A stretch of DNA of 64,000 nt from Pseudoalteromonas sp. SMS1 (lineage in GTDB: Bacteria; Pseudomonadota; Gammaproteobacteria; Enterobacterales; Alteromonadaceae), in the NCBI RefSeq assembly GCF_021530565.1, contig NZ_JAKGBI010000009.1, forward strand, positions 1 through 64,000. The letters run 5' to 3'. Each line of letters starts with the position of its first letter. Positions within the stretch are counted from its first letter, which is position 1. Shown piece by piece: positions 52,419 to 62,446 of this stretch. Both the position numbers and the translations under genes were made by a program. Under the pieces are notes generated by a model that was not told the DNA's origin, did no database searches, and saw nothing but the letters and a program-made list of their open reading frames with translations.

Positions 52419-54791
52419 ATGACAAAAAGTTGTTTTCATTGCCTTGAACCAGTGCCAATTGGATTCAATGGCGAGGTTATTTTTGAAGGAGTCGCAAACC
52501 CTGTTTGCTGTACCGGCTGCCAAGCGGTAGCCGAGACTATCCTCGCTCAAGGTATGAGCGATTACTACAAATTTAGAACGCAAACCAATGGTAAAGTTGA
52601 ACAACTAGTTCCCGAAAAACTCAAAGAACTACTCAGCTATGACAACCAAGATATACAAAAAGACTTTGTAGGCCAACAGGGTGACCTAAAAGAAGTCTTA
52701 CTCAGTGTTGAGGGGATCAGCTGCGCGGCATGCGCATGGCTCATTGAAAAGCAACTCCTTGCAATTTCAGGTGTAAAGCGCGTTGACGTAAATACCTCCA
52801 CCCACCGGGCGATGATTTTGTGGCAAGATGAAAATACTAAGCTCAGTGAAATAATCGCGTCACTCATGCACATTGGATATAAAGCCTACCCTTTTCAAGC
52901 TGACGAAGAAGCCTACCAAAAGCAAGTAGTCGCTAAAGCATATATGAGGCGCCTAGGTGTTGCGGGTCTGATGACAATGCAAGTTATGATGTTTGCTTTT
53001 GCGATGTATTTTGGCATGTTTTCTGGCATGGATGAGGGGTTTGAACAATATTTCAGATGGATCAGTTTGGTCTTAGCTTCCCCAGTTATTTTATATTCTG
53101 CCCTGCCCTTTTTGACCAATGCGGTAAAAGGCCTGAAAAGCAAGCAGCTCAATATGGACCTACCCGTGTCGCTCGCTATCTTTGGCGCCTATGGCGCGAG
53201 CTGCTATGCCACGGTGATGTCTGTCGGTGAAGTGTATTTTGAATCTATTTGTATGTTTACGTTCTTGCTCTTGCTCGGTAAATACTTAGAGTTTAGAGCC
53301 AGAATGAAAGCCAGCGAGTTCACCGCAAACTTACAAAAACTCCTGCCACTCACCGCGAGAAAATTATCCGGCCAGATTGAAGAGGTTATTGCCGCCAAGA
53401 GTTTACAGCTAAACGATCTTATTTTGATTAAGCCTGGTGAAACAATCCCAGCAGATGGCCTTGTCGTAGAAGGTAGCAGTACCGTAGATGAGTCCATGAT
53501 GACCGGTGAACACCTTCCAATAAAAAAATTTGAGCGCCACCAAGTGTACGCAGGGACTTTAAATCACGATGGTGTTATCACAGTCAAAATCAATAAAGTT
53601 GGGCAAAATACATTAATAAACCAAATCATTAAGCTTCAACACAATGCGTTGATGAAGCGGCCCAAGATTGTCGAAATCACAGACAAAGTCGCGCAGTGGT
53701 TTGTAGCTTGTTTACTTATAGTCGCCTCTTTTACCGCAATTGGGTGGTATCATGTAGAACCAGAGCATGCGTTTTGGGTCACCATAGCGGTACTCGTAGC
53801 AACGTGCCCCTGCGCGCTTAGTTTAGCGATCCCGACAGCCCTAACCTGCGCGGTAGCCACATTAACCAAAAAGGGAATATTGATAAAAGAAAGCCACGTC
53901 TTAGAAACCGCCCCTAAAATTACCCGCTACGCTTTTGACAAAACAGGGACTTTAACCGAGGGACGCTTTTCTATTGTCGAGACAACAATTATCAATAAAA
54001 TGTATACCGAACAAGAAGTGTTTGCCTTGGCTGGTGCGCTAGAAAGGTACTCTGAACACCCAATTGCGAAAGCATTTGTTTCAAACTCTGAGGTTGTTTT
54101 TGATGTTTCATCTCCAGAAGTTAAAACAGGCTATGGCGTAAGCGGCCGTATAAACAATCAAGACATTTCGATAGGTAAACCTGCTTGGTTTAACAACCAC
54201 GCTTCTTTTGCACAAGCGACACTCTTTGTTGATAAGCAGCCGATCGCTGACTTTTATCTTCAAGATAAAGTACGCGACAGCGCACATAAAGTCGTGGCTT
54301 TTTTACAAAGTAAGCACCTTACCTGCCATATGTTAACTGGGGACAGCTCGAACGCAGCAAAAAATCTGGCTGATGAGCTGGGTTTAGACTCATACAGACA
54401 CGCTTGCTCTCCAAAAGATAAGCAACAGAGTGTTGAGCTGTGGTCTAGCGAGCAAGATATCGTCGCAATGGTCGGTGACGGTGTAAATGATAGCCCTGTA
54501 TTTAACAGTGCACACCTCTCTATTGCGATGGAAACCGGTGCTGATATTTCAAAAAATACAGCAGATGTAGTACTGTTAAATAGTGATTTAAACTCACTAG
54601 AAACACTACAAAATGTTGCGGTGAAAACGAAACAAATCATCAAGCAAAACTTGACGATATCCCTACTATATAACGGGTCTATTTTACCGTTGGCAGCATT
54701 AGGCATGGTACCCCCATGGCTTGCTGTGATTGGTATGTCGGCAAGTTCTATCGTTGTAATTTCAAACTCACTAAGGTTGCTGAAATTATGA
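52419..54791 (+). CDS. ccoI: Copper-transporting P1B-type ATPase of cbb3 assembly
   Basis: Exports copper for the CuB centre. Encodes 790 residues. The N-terminal part has CFHC at about 5-8 and CCTGC at 30-34, then a heavy-metal domain with Cys102 and Cys105 (ISCAAC). Eight membrane segments carry Cys463-Pro-Cys465 (CPC), and the phosphorylation motif DKTGTLTEG starts at Asp507. GDGVNDSP is the hinge. The actuator TGE is in MMTGEHLPIKK. It overlaps ccoS by 4 bases. Confidence 0.95.
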   Translation: MTKSCFHCLEPVPIGFNGEVIFEGVANPVCCTGCQAVAETILAQGMSDYYKFRTQTNGKVEQLVPEKLKELLSYDNQDIQKDFVGQQGDLKEVLLSVEGISCAACAWLIEKQLLAISGVKRVDVNTSTHRAMILWQDENTKLSEIIASLMHIGYKAYPFQADEEAYQKQVVAKAYMRRLGVAGLMTMQVMMFAFAMYFGMFSGMDEGFEQYFRWISLVLASPVILYSALPFLTNAVKGLKSKQLNMDLPVSLAIFGAYGASCYATVMSVGEVYFESICMFTFLLLLGKYLEFRARMKASEFTANLQKLLPLTARKLSGQIEEVIAAKSLQLNDLILIKPGETIPADGLVVEGSSTVDESMMTGEHLPIKKFERHQVYAGTLNHDGVITVKINKVGQNTLINQIIKLQHNALMKRPKIVEITDKVAQWFVACLLIVASFTAIGWYHVEPEHAFWVTIAVLVATCPCALSLAIPTALTCAVATLTKKGILIKESHVLETAPKITRYAFDKTGTLTEGRFSIVETTIINKMYTEQEVFALAGALERYSEHPIAKAFVSNSEVVFDVSSPEVKTGYGVSGRINNQDISIGKPAWFNNHASFAQATLFVDKQPIADFYLQDKVRDSAHKVVAFLQSKHLTCHMLTGDSSNAAKNLADELGLDSYRHACSPKDKQQSVELWSSEQDIVAMVGDGVNDSPVFNSAHLSIAMETGADISKNTADVVLLNSDLNSLETLQNVAVKTKQIIKQNLTISLLYNGSILPLAALGMVPPWLAVIGMSASSIVVISNSLRLLKL

Positions 54792-54961
54792 GTATTATTT
54801 ACGTATTAATTCCCATTGCCATTCTATTTGTTGTCATCGCAATAGGAGTATTTTTCTGGGCGGTGAAAAGCGAGCAATTTTCGGATTTAAACAAACAAGC
54901 TCACAGCATTTTGTTTGAAGATGACAAAGAGCAGCATAAAAAGAGTAATGATGGAAATTAA
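54788..54961 (+). CDS. ccoS: cbb3-type oxidase assembly protein CcoS
   Basis: 57 residues from the ATG at 54788, which overlaps the ccoI stop. One TM (about 3-25), then WAVKSEQFSDLNKQAHSILFEDD, a typical CcoS sequence. It is needed for cofactor insertion into cbb3 oxidase. A longer frame starting at 54716 lies inside ccoI and is not used. Confidence 0.9.
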   Translation: MSIIYVLIPIAILFVVIAIGVFFWAVKSEQFSDLNKQAHSILFEDDKEQHKKSNDGN

Positions 54962-55619
54962 CTTAACTGGTGCCTTTTTTATGGGGCTCGCAGGAAGTGG
55001 ACACTGTCTTGCTATGTGTGGTGGTGTGGCTTCAAGCCTCCAATTCGCCCAAGATAAACAGCATCCATTAGTTGTTGCATTCTTATACAACCTAGGCAGG
55101 CTGTTGAGCTATGCGACCGCGGGTATGTTAGTTGCATTGTTAGGGACTTCTTTCGCAAAACAAAACTCGTCTTTTGCGATCGGTCTTTCGTACTTAAGCG
55201 GTATTTTTATGCTTTTAGTGGGCCTGTACATTATGCGTTTTGTAGGCACATTAAACTGGCTTGAAAAACTTGGGAATTTTTTCATTTGGCAACGCATCGT
55301 CAAACTTAATAAATATATTCTCCCCATTGATACCAAGAAAAAAGCATTAGCTTATGGTGCGCTTTGGGGTTGGCTACCTTGTGGCTTAGTGTACAGTGCT
55401 TTGGTTTGGAGCTTACACGCTTCAAGCCCATTTTATGGCGCCTTAACAATGGTCGCATTTGCTCTTGGTACCTTTCCAGCATTGATCGTTGCGGGTCAAT
55501 CTGCGCAAGTTTTGAATCAATTTTTGAATCACCCAGTCACGCGAGTAATACTTGGAAATTTGTTTGTTTGGTATGGGTTTTACCTGATTATTGTTACTAG
55601 TCACAAATTAGTACTTTAA
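54948..55619 (+). CDS. DsbD_2 / sulfite-exporter-like membrane protein linked to cbb3 oxidase
   Basis: 223 residues from one of two tandem ATGs (54948, 54951), both inside the end of ccoS. Six predicted TM segments in two halves. GLAGSGHCLAMCGGVASSL opens it and GWLPCGLVYSALVW sits at the second half, both matching the DsbD_2/SafE-like family often found next to ccoS. A role in copper or thiol transport across the inner membrane is suggested for such proteins but is not proven. It precedes fnr by 190 bases. Confidence 0.85.
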   Translation: MMEINLTGAFFMGLAGSGHCLAMCGGVASSLQFAQDKQHPLVVAFLYNLGRLLSYATAGMLVALLGTSFAKQNSSFAIGLSYLSGIFMLLVGLYIMRFVGTLNWLEKLGNFFIWQRIVKLNKYILPIDTKKKALAYGALWGWLPCGLVYSALVWSLHASSPFYGALTMVAFALGTFPALIVAGQSAQVLNQFLNHPVTRVILGNLFVWYGFYLIIVTSHKLVL

Positions 55620-55630
55620 TCTGGTTTTAT

Positions 55631-55657
55631 GATTGGCATTGTAAGATAATACCAATC
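55631..55657 (+). terminator. Hairpin downstream of the ccoHIS operon
   Basis: GATTGGCATT (55631-55640) pairs with AATACCAATC (55648-55657) with one mismatch. No T-run follows, so termination is uncertain. It may be a dispersed intergenic repeat of the genus. Confidence 0.45.
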
Positions 55658-55809
55658 ATATCTTAGGCGATTAGAAGCAGGAGTTTTTATTCGCCTAAAA
55701 CGTGAAAGTTCTAGACCAAAGACCGGAAACGCTTAATGCCTGTCTGGGTTTGTTGTTAACTTTTTGAATTTGTAATTTTTTATGTGCGTCTACGAGTAAT
55801 GGATTTATT

Positions 55810-56538
55810 ATGGATTTAAATAATCGCTCCAAAAGTCAGTGTACAATCAGTTGTACAAACTGCAGTATCAGTCAGCTGTGTTTGCCCTATTCACTCAATG
55901 GGAATGAAATGGACAAACTTGATGAAATCATTGAACGAAAGAAGCCTTTGCACAAAGGCGATTTCTTGTTTGAGTCGGGTTCTAAACTTGAAGCAATTTA
56001 TGCCGTACGATCTGGCTCATTTAAATCTTACACCCTCTCAGAACAAGGTGATGAACAAATTACCGGCTTCCATCTCGCTGGTGACCTTGTTGGTTTTGAC
56101 GCCATCAACAAAATGCAACACCAGAGCTTTGCACAAGCCCTTGAAACGTCGATGGTGTGTGAAATACCATTTGATACGCTTGACGAACTAGCGGGTAAAC
56201 TTCCTAAGTTACGTCAACAAATCATGCGTTTGATGAGTAACGAAATTAATTATGACCAAGAAATGTTGTTGCTACTTAACAAAAAAACTGCTGAGGAGAG
56301 GCTCGCGACGTTCATCTTTAACTTGTCTAACCGTTTTGGTGAGCGAGGTTTCTCTAGAAAAGAGTTCAGATTTACGATGACACGTGGTGAAATCGGCAAC
56401 TATTTGGGACTTACAGTTGAAACAATCAGCAGACTGCTAAGCAGATTTCAAAAAGCAGGCCTAATCAAAGTAGAGGGTAAGTTTATCACTATCCTAGAAG
56501 CAGATGGACTGGCTAGTGCCGCTGGGATTAGTAGTTGA
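55810..56538 (+). CDS. fnr: Oxygen-responsive transcriptional regulator Fnr/EtrA
   Basis: Global regulator that carries a [4Fe-4S] cluster without oxygen and then binds TTGAT-N4-ATCAA sites. Encodes 242 residues. Cluster ligands correspond to Cys15, Cys18, Cys24 and Cys117 (Cys11 is also present, as in E. coli Cys16). The cyclic-nucleotide-like domain is in the middle, and the helix-turn-helix reads [22 protein letters not shown]. It lies in the cbb3 block, and the ccoN promoter carries a candidate site. It is followed by uspE, also the order in Vibrio and Shewanella. Confidence 0.95.
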   Translation: MDLNNRSKSQCTISCTNCSISQLCLPYSLNGNEMDKLDEIIERKKPLHKGDFLFESGSKLEAIYAVRSGSFKSYTLSEQGDEQITGFHLAGDLVGFDAINKMQHQSFAQALETSMVCEIPFDTLDELAGKLPKLRQQIMRLMSNEINYDQEMLLLLNKKTAEERLATFIFNLSNRFGERGFSRKEFRFTMTRGEIGNYLGLTVETISRLLSRFQKAGLIKVEGKFITILEADGLASAAGISS

Positions 56539-56633
56539 TCTAAGCCAATTTTTCCTTCGAAATACCTTTATACCTTGGCTATATCAGTTACACTCAAAGT
56601 AGATTGATTAGCCAAGCGACAAAGGAGACTACG

Positions 56634-57554
56634 ATGGATAAGATTAAACGAATTCTCACAGTCATTGACCCAACAAAAGAGCAACAAAACAGCCTTGAAC
56701 GTTCAATCAGCCTGGCACAGAAAACAGGCGCTCAAATTACGGCGTTTTTGTCTATTTATGATTTCTCATATGAGATGACCACAATGCTCTCTAAGGAAGA
56801 AAGAGAGGCGATGAGGTTAGCGGTTGTAAAAGATAGAGAAGCGTGGATAAACGATCTCATAACCGACTATAAAGGCCTTGAAATAACGGCAAAGGTCGTG
56901 TGGCACAACCGGCCTTATGAAGCAATTATCGAAGAGGTACTTAACGCTCAATTTGATATTGTTATTAAATCGACGCACCAACACGATACTCTCAAATCCG
57001 TCATATTCACCCCTACCGATTGGCATCTCATTAGGAAGTGCCCTGCACCAGTGTTACTTGTAAAAGATCAGGCATGGCCAGAGGATGGTGAAATCATTGC
57101 AGCGGTTAATGCAGTGAGTGACAATGAACAGCATCAAACCTTAAATAAGCGTATCATTAAAGACGCATTGTTTATCTGTGAACTGGCTAATGCGTCACTG
57201 AGTTTAGTAAATACCTACCCTGCTACCCCCGTAAACATTGCGATTGAGATTCCGGAATTTAATCCTTCTCAATACAGCGAGGCTGTTAAAAAGCACCACG
57301 AAGATGAAACTTGGTCATTAGCGAATGAATTTAACCTCGCTAAAGAGACCTGCATAATTGAAGAAGGTCTACCTGAGGATGTTATACCATCTATTGCTCA
57401 GAAGAAGTCTGCTGAACTAGTCGTGATTGGTACAGTTGGGCGAACGGGCCTAAGCGCAGCGTTAATTGGCAACACCGCTGAACACGTAATTGATAGCCTT
57501 GACTGCGATGTGTTGGCGCTCAAGCCTGATGGCTATAAAAGTCCTCTAGAATAA
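56634..57554 (+). CDS. uspE: Universal stress protein E
   Basis: 306 residues from the ATG at 56634, preceded by a strong AAAGGAGA; a TTG at 56604 is also in frame but has no ribosome site. Two tandem Usp domains (about 1-150 and 155-306). The second ends with VVIGTVGRTGLSAALIGNTAEHVID, the phosphate-binding signature; the first lacks a full signature, as in UspE. It is the tandem type near fnr in many gammaproteobacteria. Confidence 0.93.
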   Translation: MDKIKRILTVIDPTKEQQNSLERSISLAQKTGAQITAFLSIYDFSYEMTTMLSKEEREAMRLAVVKDREAWINDLITDYKGLEITAKVVWHNRPYEAIIEEVLNAQFDIVIKSTHQHDTLKSVIFTPTDWHLIRKCPAPVLLVKDQAWPEDGEIIAAVNAVSDNEQHQTLNKRIIKDALFICELANASLSLVNTYPATPVNIAIEIPEFNPSQYSEAVKKHHEDETWSLANEFNLAKETCIIEEGLPEDVIPSIAQKKSAELVVIGTVGRTGLSAALIGNTAEHVIDSLDCDVLALKPDGYKSPLE

Positions 57555-57566
57555 TGGTCACAAAAC

Positions 57567-57597
57567 AGTCCGATAATAATATCGGACTTTTCTTTTT
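57567..57597 (+). terminator. Intrinsic terminator downstream of uspE
   Basis: AGTCCGAT (57567-57574) pairs with ATCGGACT (57581-57588) around AATAAT, then TTTCTTTTTA. Confidence 0.85.
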
Positions 57598-58040
57598 ATA
57601 AAATTCATTCTTACTCTCATCTTGAGGCTGTCTACTAGACTCGTAAACATATTCATTTTTAAGTCCAATCTCTGCTCTTCAAGGCTAAGCTTTTTCGTTT
57701 CGTATCCTAAATTACGTGTTTATCCAGCCTCACAATAAATAATTTTTTTCATTTTTTTTCTTTCGAAGCCAAGTTGATACTTCATTGATTTTGTTAATAA
57801 AACAGGAACTATTAAGCTTTGTTTCTTTATTGATACACACAAAAGTATTGATAAAAATTCAACAAAACCATGTACAAATCTTAATCGCATATTATATATT
57901 GTATACAATCATACTTTAAAAACTGTCATTGAAGTATGATATGCAAGAGGTATGTCATTGAAATTCAATGCCTAAACCCCTCTTTAACAACATGTAAAGC
58001 ATGTTTGTGCTTTACCCATACTCGTTAAAGGAAAGTTACA
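57598..58040 (+). promoter_or_regulatory. Regulatory region of the secreted protease gene
   Basis: AT-rich, no gene. Several symmetric elements are packed into 65 bases: ATTGTATACAAT (57898-57909), a perfect palindrome; ATCATACTT (57908-57916) with its inverted copy AAGTATGAT (57932-57940); and the direct repeat TGTCATTGAA at 57924-57933 and 57953-57962, 29 bases apart. This looks like an operator cluster. The ribosome site AAAGGAAAG is at about 58027. Confidence 0.45.
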
Positions 58041-61000
58041 GTGCGACAAAAAAACCAATTAAAAAAGCTGGCGCTAGCAACGGCTATCACTGTTTCATTT
58101 TCAGCTTCGGCTCAACAAACCTATCTATTCGATAGACAATTGAGCTTCGAAAATGAAGTTTCGAACTTATCACAGTCATCAATAACAGAACCTAGCCAAA
58201 CAAGGCAAAAGCTGATTTTAGATTCAATAAAATTAAACAGTGCTTTGGGTGCAAGCCTGCAAGTAGGAAATTCACTAAGCCTTACAATAGACGGACAGTT
58301 TGTACAAATTCAATTACAGGAAGTAACGGTACATAATAGCAAAACAACCTATATTAACGGCCGCTCGTCCGATGGGCATGCCAAGCTTTCAATGATAAAA
58401 ACAAACAACAGCTACAGCGCAAAAATTTATATCGGAAATACTGGCTATTTATTAACACCATCGGGAAATGGGTTTTATAAATTAAGTAAATTTACACAAG
58501 ACAACACCCCTATTGATTCAACATCAGATCGACCTGATTTAGAACAGGGTGATTCTTCGCACGGTTTAGTTGGCCATACAGAGGTATCACCTTTTTTACG
58601 CGCCGCCTCAAATAATGCAGCCAATGCAGCAACTGAAGTAACTGTGGTTGTTGCGTATACAGATAAACTCGCAGCAGAGGTTGGTGATGTTGATGCATAC
58701 ATTGCACTGATGGAAAAAGACACTAACGACAGCTATGCAGCAAGTGGCATTAACGCCAGTGTTAGAGTGCTACATTCTTATCAAACCGGTTATGTGTCAA
58801 CCGGTGATATGTCAGAGGATAACTCTTTACTTCTCAATGAAAATACCAGTAGTTGGCTGGCGGAACCCAATCCTCTGGCCCCAAATGGGTTTGGCGTTGA
58901 GCTAAAGAGTATTCGCGATGCGCATCAAGCAGATATCATGGTCTTTCTAGCGGATCAAAATGCAAGCTCCCCTTGGGCTGGTTGGGCTGGACAAATTGGA
59001 ACGGATGCCGAGAGCGCTCTGTTTACTATGAGTAGCTGGGGTACCTTTAAAAATACCTTCGGTCATGAACTCGGTCACTTGTATGGTGCAAGGCATGACA
59101 ACGATTCAACGACCACGCCTTTTGCTTTTGGCCATGGATTTTGTAATGACTCCAAAACGTGGCGCACTCTCATGGCCATTAGTGATTGTGGCGAAAGGCT
59201 GAATGTATGGTCTAATCCAAATAGAACTTATCAAGGAGAAGCTGGGGGTACTGTTGAAGTCAACGACAATGCACGCGTACATAATGAACGCGCTGCCTTC
59301 ATGGCTGCATTGCGCACCCCAGATCACAACGCTCCGACTGCTGCGATAACACAAGCGACCATAACGCCAGGTAGCCTAACAGCCAATTTCTCTGGTCAAG
59401 CAAATGACAGCGATGGCATTATTGTGTCTACACTCTGGGACTTCGGTGATGGTGTATACAATAATAAGCCATACGCACAAGGTGATTCTGTTACACATAC
59501 TTATTTATTCCCCGGCACTTATATTGTTAGATATACAGCAACCGATAATGAAGGTTTGATCCATTCAACCTCACAACAAGTCACCATAACCTCTACGCCG
59601 GGTCAAAGCTACTGTGGTGTGAAAGGAACAAATGCGGTCTATCAATATACACAAAGCGTGTCTGTGAATGGCAAGGCGCATCAGTCGGATAGAAGGCAGT
59701 ACACGGATCACACAGCATTGGACCCATTTACTGTTTATGCTGGTTCGGCAACAGGTATTGAGCTACAACAAGGTACCCGTGGCAGTAAGTTTGGTCCCTA
59801 CTCCGCATATTGGGCCGTATATGTTGATTTAAACCAAAACAACAGTTTCGAGGATCCAGGGGAGCTCATTCATTTTTCTGAGCCATTATCCAAGTCTTCT
59901 CCTGAACCCATACTTGCTAGTATCACTATTCCCGATAGTGCACTTGCGGGTATAACTCGAATGCGTGTTATTCAATCTAACACCCTACGTGAAGGAGAAA
60001 CACAACTTGCAGCCTGCGGCGATTTTAAGTTTGGTGAAGCTGAAGATTACAGCATTAATGTAATTAAAGAGCATAACCCCGCAGAGTTTACGACGTCTAT
60101 TAACAACAGCGATCTCAATGTTGCCTTTTCTATCGACTCTGGTGATGTCGCATCGGTTAAATGGGACTTTGGTGATGGCCTCTTTAGCGACTCAAGTACC
60201 AGCACCTCATTCAATCCGAGCCATCAATATTTTTTTGCTGGAGAGTACACGGTAACACTCACGGTTACTTTGAAAAATGGAGAAACCTATACTCAGACTA
60301 AAGTCATTACGGTAACCGCCCCTGCTGGCCAAGACTATTGTCGTGCGTATGGTAATCAACCAAAATATCAATACAACGCAAATGTCACACTGAACGGTAA
60401 TAGCGTTACTTCCGGTTCGGCACATTATACAAACCACACAGACAAAGTCTTAGGTGCTGTCAAAGGTGATAATATTCTGTCAGTACGTCAAGGTGCAACA
60501 GGTTCTAAAACCTCTTATAACGCTGAATGGCGCGTTTATATTGATATGAATCAAAATGGTACTTTTGAAGACTCGGAAAGCGTTTGGTATTGGGTAGGCG
60601 CAAATACAGCAAATGACATTGAAAGAACAATTTCTATTCCCGCTTCGGCATTGACGGGCAAAGCCAGAATGCGTGTACTACAAAGTTACGAAGAGCTTAA
60701 ATCTCCATGTGGACGCATCAGATGGGGTGAGGTTGAAGATTTCACGGTAGACATTCAGTCTGACAACCCAGCCGATTTCACGCCCAACGTAACAGCAAAT
60801 AACCTAACGGTGAACTTTGCAGATTCACTTGAGAACAACCCTGATATCGCTTCAATCGAGTATGATTTTGGCGACAGTGTGGTTAATCAAAATCACACCA
60901 GCACACAAGGCAATCCTTCGCACACTTATCTCTATGCTGGGACCTACTCTGTTAGATTAAAAGTGACTTTACAAAATGGCGTAAGCTACATGAAAGAGCA

Positions 61001-62135
61001 AGACGTCACTGTAAGCGGACCCGCTCATTGCATCGCCTACGCAAAATCAACTACTCAATGGACTAGTAACGTACGTGTCGGTAGCTTGCGCAACAGTTCA
61101 AAGAAAAGCCAATTTAGTCGCTTTGAAAAGACAGGCTTTAGCTTCAAGAAAAATGCTATGACAAACATTGGGTTAACACACGGTTCTAATGGACCATACC
61201 TGGCAAATTGGGCTGTTTATTTAGACCTGAATCAAAACAACAGTTTTGATGATTCTGGCGAGTTATTGCTCCAAACAAGCGCGACTACCTTTGACGAAGT
61301 TGTTAACTCAGTAACAATTCCGGCTTCTGCTAAAAGCGGCTCGACAACGATGCGAATAATCCAATCCTATGAATTAGCTGATGGCAAGTTACCCGCATGC
61401 GGTTCGTATGGTTGGGGTGAAGTTGAGGATTACTCGGTGACGATAACAGATGAACAAGGTCCCGAATCTGATTTACTTAATGGCGCGACTAAATCAGGTA
61501 TTTCAATTGCAGCAAAAGAAACTAAAACCTTTACATTTTTTGTCCCTGAGGGCGCTAAAAACATCAAAGTTGAAATGGGCGCAGGAACTGGTGACCCAGA
61601 TCTATACGTAAAATTTGGTGATTCAGACACCGCAACTAATTGGGATTGTCGACCGTATACTAGCGGTAATAGAGATGAGACCTGTGATAGCAGCAAACTC
61701 ACTAAGTCAGGTGGTATTTACTATGTTTCCGTTGTCGGTTGGACGGCTTCTAATAACGTAACACTGACAGGCTCTTTCACCGAAGGCGATGTTATCGAGC
61801 CACCTATTAACGCTTGTGCAACTAAGGCACCGCAAACACGTGGCAACTTATCTAATAATGACGCTATTTGTATGGGCAGTAACACCGTCTATGTTGCCAT
61901 TAGCGTGCCTGCTGGTCAGTCGAAGCTAACCATCACCACCGCAGGTGGTGACGGCGACGCCAGCATTTATCAAAATGCAGCAGGCTGGCCAAGCGCGAGT
62001 AATTTCCAACACTCAGCGACCACTCAAGGTAGCAGCGAAGAGCTGATTGTAATCAATAACCCAGCCTCTGGGTGGCACTACTTAATGGTGTCTGGGCAAG
62101 GCACTGGCGCACAGCTTAACGCAAAGTTTGAATAA
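58041..62135 (+). CDS. Large secreted metzincin-type metalloprotease with alternating PKD/GEVED repeats and PPC domains
   Basis: 1364 residues, GTG start. Signal peptide about 1-24, then a propeptide-like segment. The reprolysin/M72-like catalytic domain has HELGHLYGARHD, zinc ligands His342, His346 and His352, Glu343 as catalyst, and LMA as the Met-turn. Then PKD (about 430-520, WDFGDG at 466), GEVED (to about 675), PKD (WDFGDG at 708), GEVED (to about 905), PKD (YDFGDS at 941), GEVED (to about 1140), and two PPC-like domains (about 1150-1245 and 1255-1364). Each GEVED carries a D-L/M-N-Q-N acidic turn. The C-terminal domains are probably removed on secretion. It stands between uspE and ccoG, alone. 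Confidence 0.88.
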   Translation: MRQKNQLKKLALATAITVSFSASAQQTYLFDRQLSFENEVSNLSQSSITEPSQTRQKLILDSIKLNSALGASLQVGNSLSLTIDGQFVQIQLQEVTVHNSKTTYINGRSSDGHAKLSMIKTNNSYSAKIYIGNTGYLLTPSGNGFYKLSKFTQDNTPIDSTSDRPDLEQGDSSHGLVGHTEVSPFLRAASNNAANAATEVTVVVAYTDKLAAEVGDVDAYIALMEKDTNDSYAASGINASVRVLHSYQTGYVSTGDMSEDNSLLLNENTSSWLAEPNPLAPNGFGVELKSIRDAHQADIMVFLADQNASSPWAGWAGQIGTDAESALFTMSSWGTFKNTFGHELGHLYGARHDNDSTTTPFAFGHGFCNDSKTWRTLMAISDCGERLNVWSNPNRTYQGEAGGTVEVNDNARVHNERAAFMAALRTPDHNAPTAAITQATITPGSLTANFSGQANDSDGIIVSTLWDFGDGVYNNKPYAQGDSVTHTYLFPGTYIVRYTATDNEGLIHSTSQQVTITSTPGQSYCGVKGTNAVYQYTQSVSVNGKAHQSDRRQYTDHTALDPFTVYAGSATGIELQQGTRGSKFGPYSAYWAVYVDLNQNNSFEDPGELIHFSEPLSKSSPEPILASITIPDSALAGITRMRVIQSNTLREGETQLAACGDFKFGEAEDYSINVIKEHNPAEFTTSINNSDLNVAFSIDSGDVASVKWDFGDGLFSDSSTSTSFNPSHQYFFAGEYTVTLTVTLKNGETYTQTKVITVTAPAGQDYCRAYGNQPKYQYNANVTLNGNSVTSGSAHYTNHTDKVLGAVKGDNILSVRQGATGSKTSYNAEWRVYIDMNQNGTFEDSESVWYWVGANTANDIERTISIPASALTGKARMRVLQSYEELKSPCGRIRWGEVEDFTVDIQSDNPADFTPNVTANNLTVNFADSLENNPDIASIEYDFGDSVVNQNHTSTQGNPSHTYLYAGTYSVRLKVTLQNGVSYMKEQDVTVSGPAHCIAYAKSTTQWTSNVRVGSLRNSSKKSQFSRFEKTGFSFKKNAMTNIGLTHGSNGPYLANWAVYLDLNQNNSFDDSGELLLQTSATTFDEVVNSVTIPASAKSGSTTMRIIQSYELADGKLPACGSYGWGEVEDYSVTITDEQGPESDLLNGATKSGISIAAKETKTFTFFVPEGAKNIKVEMGAGTGDPDLYVKFGDSDTATNWDCRPYTSGNRDETCDSSKLTKSGGIYYVSVVGWTASNNVTLTGSFTEGDVIEPPINACATKAPQTRGNLSNNDAICMGSNTVYVAISVPAGQSKLTITTAGGDGDASIYQNAAGWPSASNFQHSATTQGSSEELIVINNPASGWHYLMVSGQGTGAQLNAKFE

Positions 62136-62158
62136 ACCAATCATCATCTCCCTACCCA

Positions 62159-62187
62159 AAGCCTCTTAGTAATAAGAGGCTTTTTTA
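62159..62187 (+). terminator. Intrinsic terminator downstream of the protease gene
   Basis: AAGCCTCTTA (62159-62168) pairs with TAAGAGGCTT (62173-62182), then TTTTT. Confidence 0.9.
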
Positions 62188-62395
62188 TGGCGTTAAAAAA
62201 GCACCATTTGACAAAATGATGTTCTTGGTCACTTCTCCCTTTCCGCTTAAAAGGGCTGATATAAAAGCTTAGTGCCGCCTTTAACATCATAAATTGTAAG
62301 CGGCTACCCCCATTCACCCAATACGTGCACGTGCTAACTCTAAATATCGAGGAAAACTGCAACGAGGCAATTAAGTCCACCAGATCTCTAACAGT
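62188..62395. other. Intergenic region between protease and ccoG terminators
   Basis: About 200 bases between two convergent transcription units. A 78-codon minus-strand frame crosses it but runs into the protease terminator and has no supported start. I see nothing functional here. Confidence 0.5.
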
Positions 62396-62417
62396 AAAAA
62401 AGGGCCGAATGGCCCTT
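62396..62417 (-). terminator. Terminator downstream of ccoG
   Basis: AAGGGCC (62400-62406) pairs with GGCCCTT (62411-62417) around GAAT. The A-run before it becomes a U-tract on the minus strand. Confidence 0.8.
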
Positions 62418-62446
62418 GAGGAATAACCCAGTGATCTACTAGAACA

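Noticed and set aside
57898..57962. Repeats upstream of the protease as a CRISPR or IS remnant
   Set aside because: Only two copies of a 10-base repeat, no spacers of constant size, no transposase and no target duplication.
62144..62380. 78-codon minus-strand frame between the protease gene and ccoG
   Set aside because: It ends inside the protease terminator, has no ribosome site, and its product is low in complexity of signal with no domain. Treated as chance.
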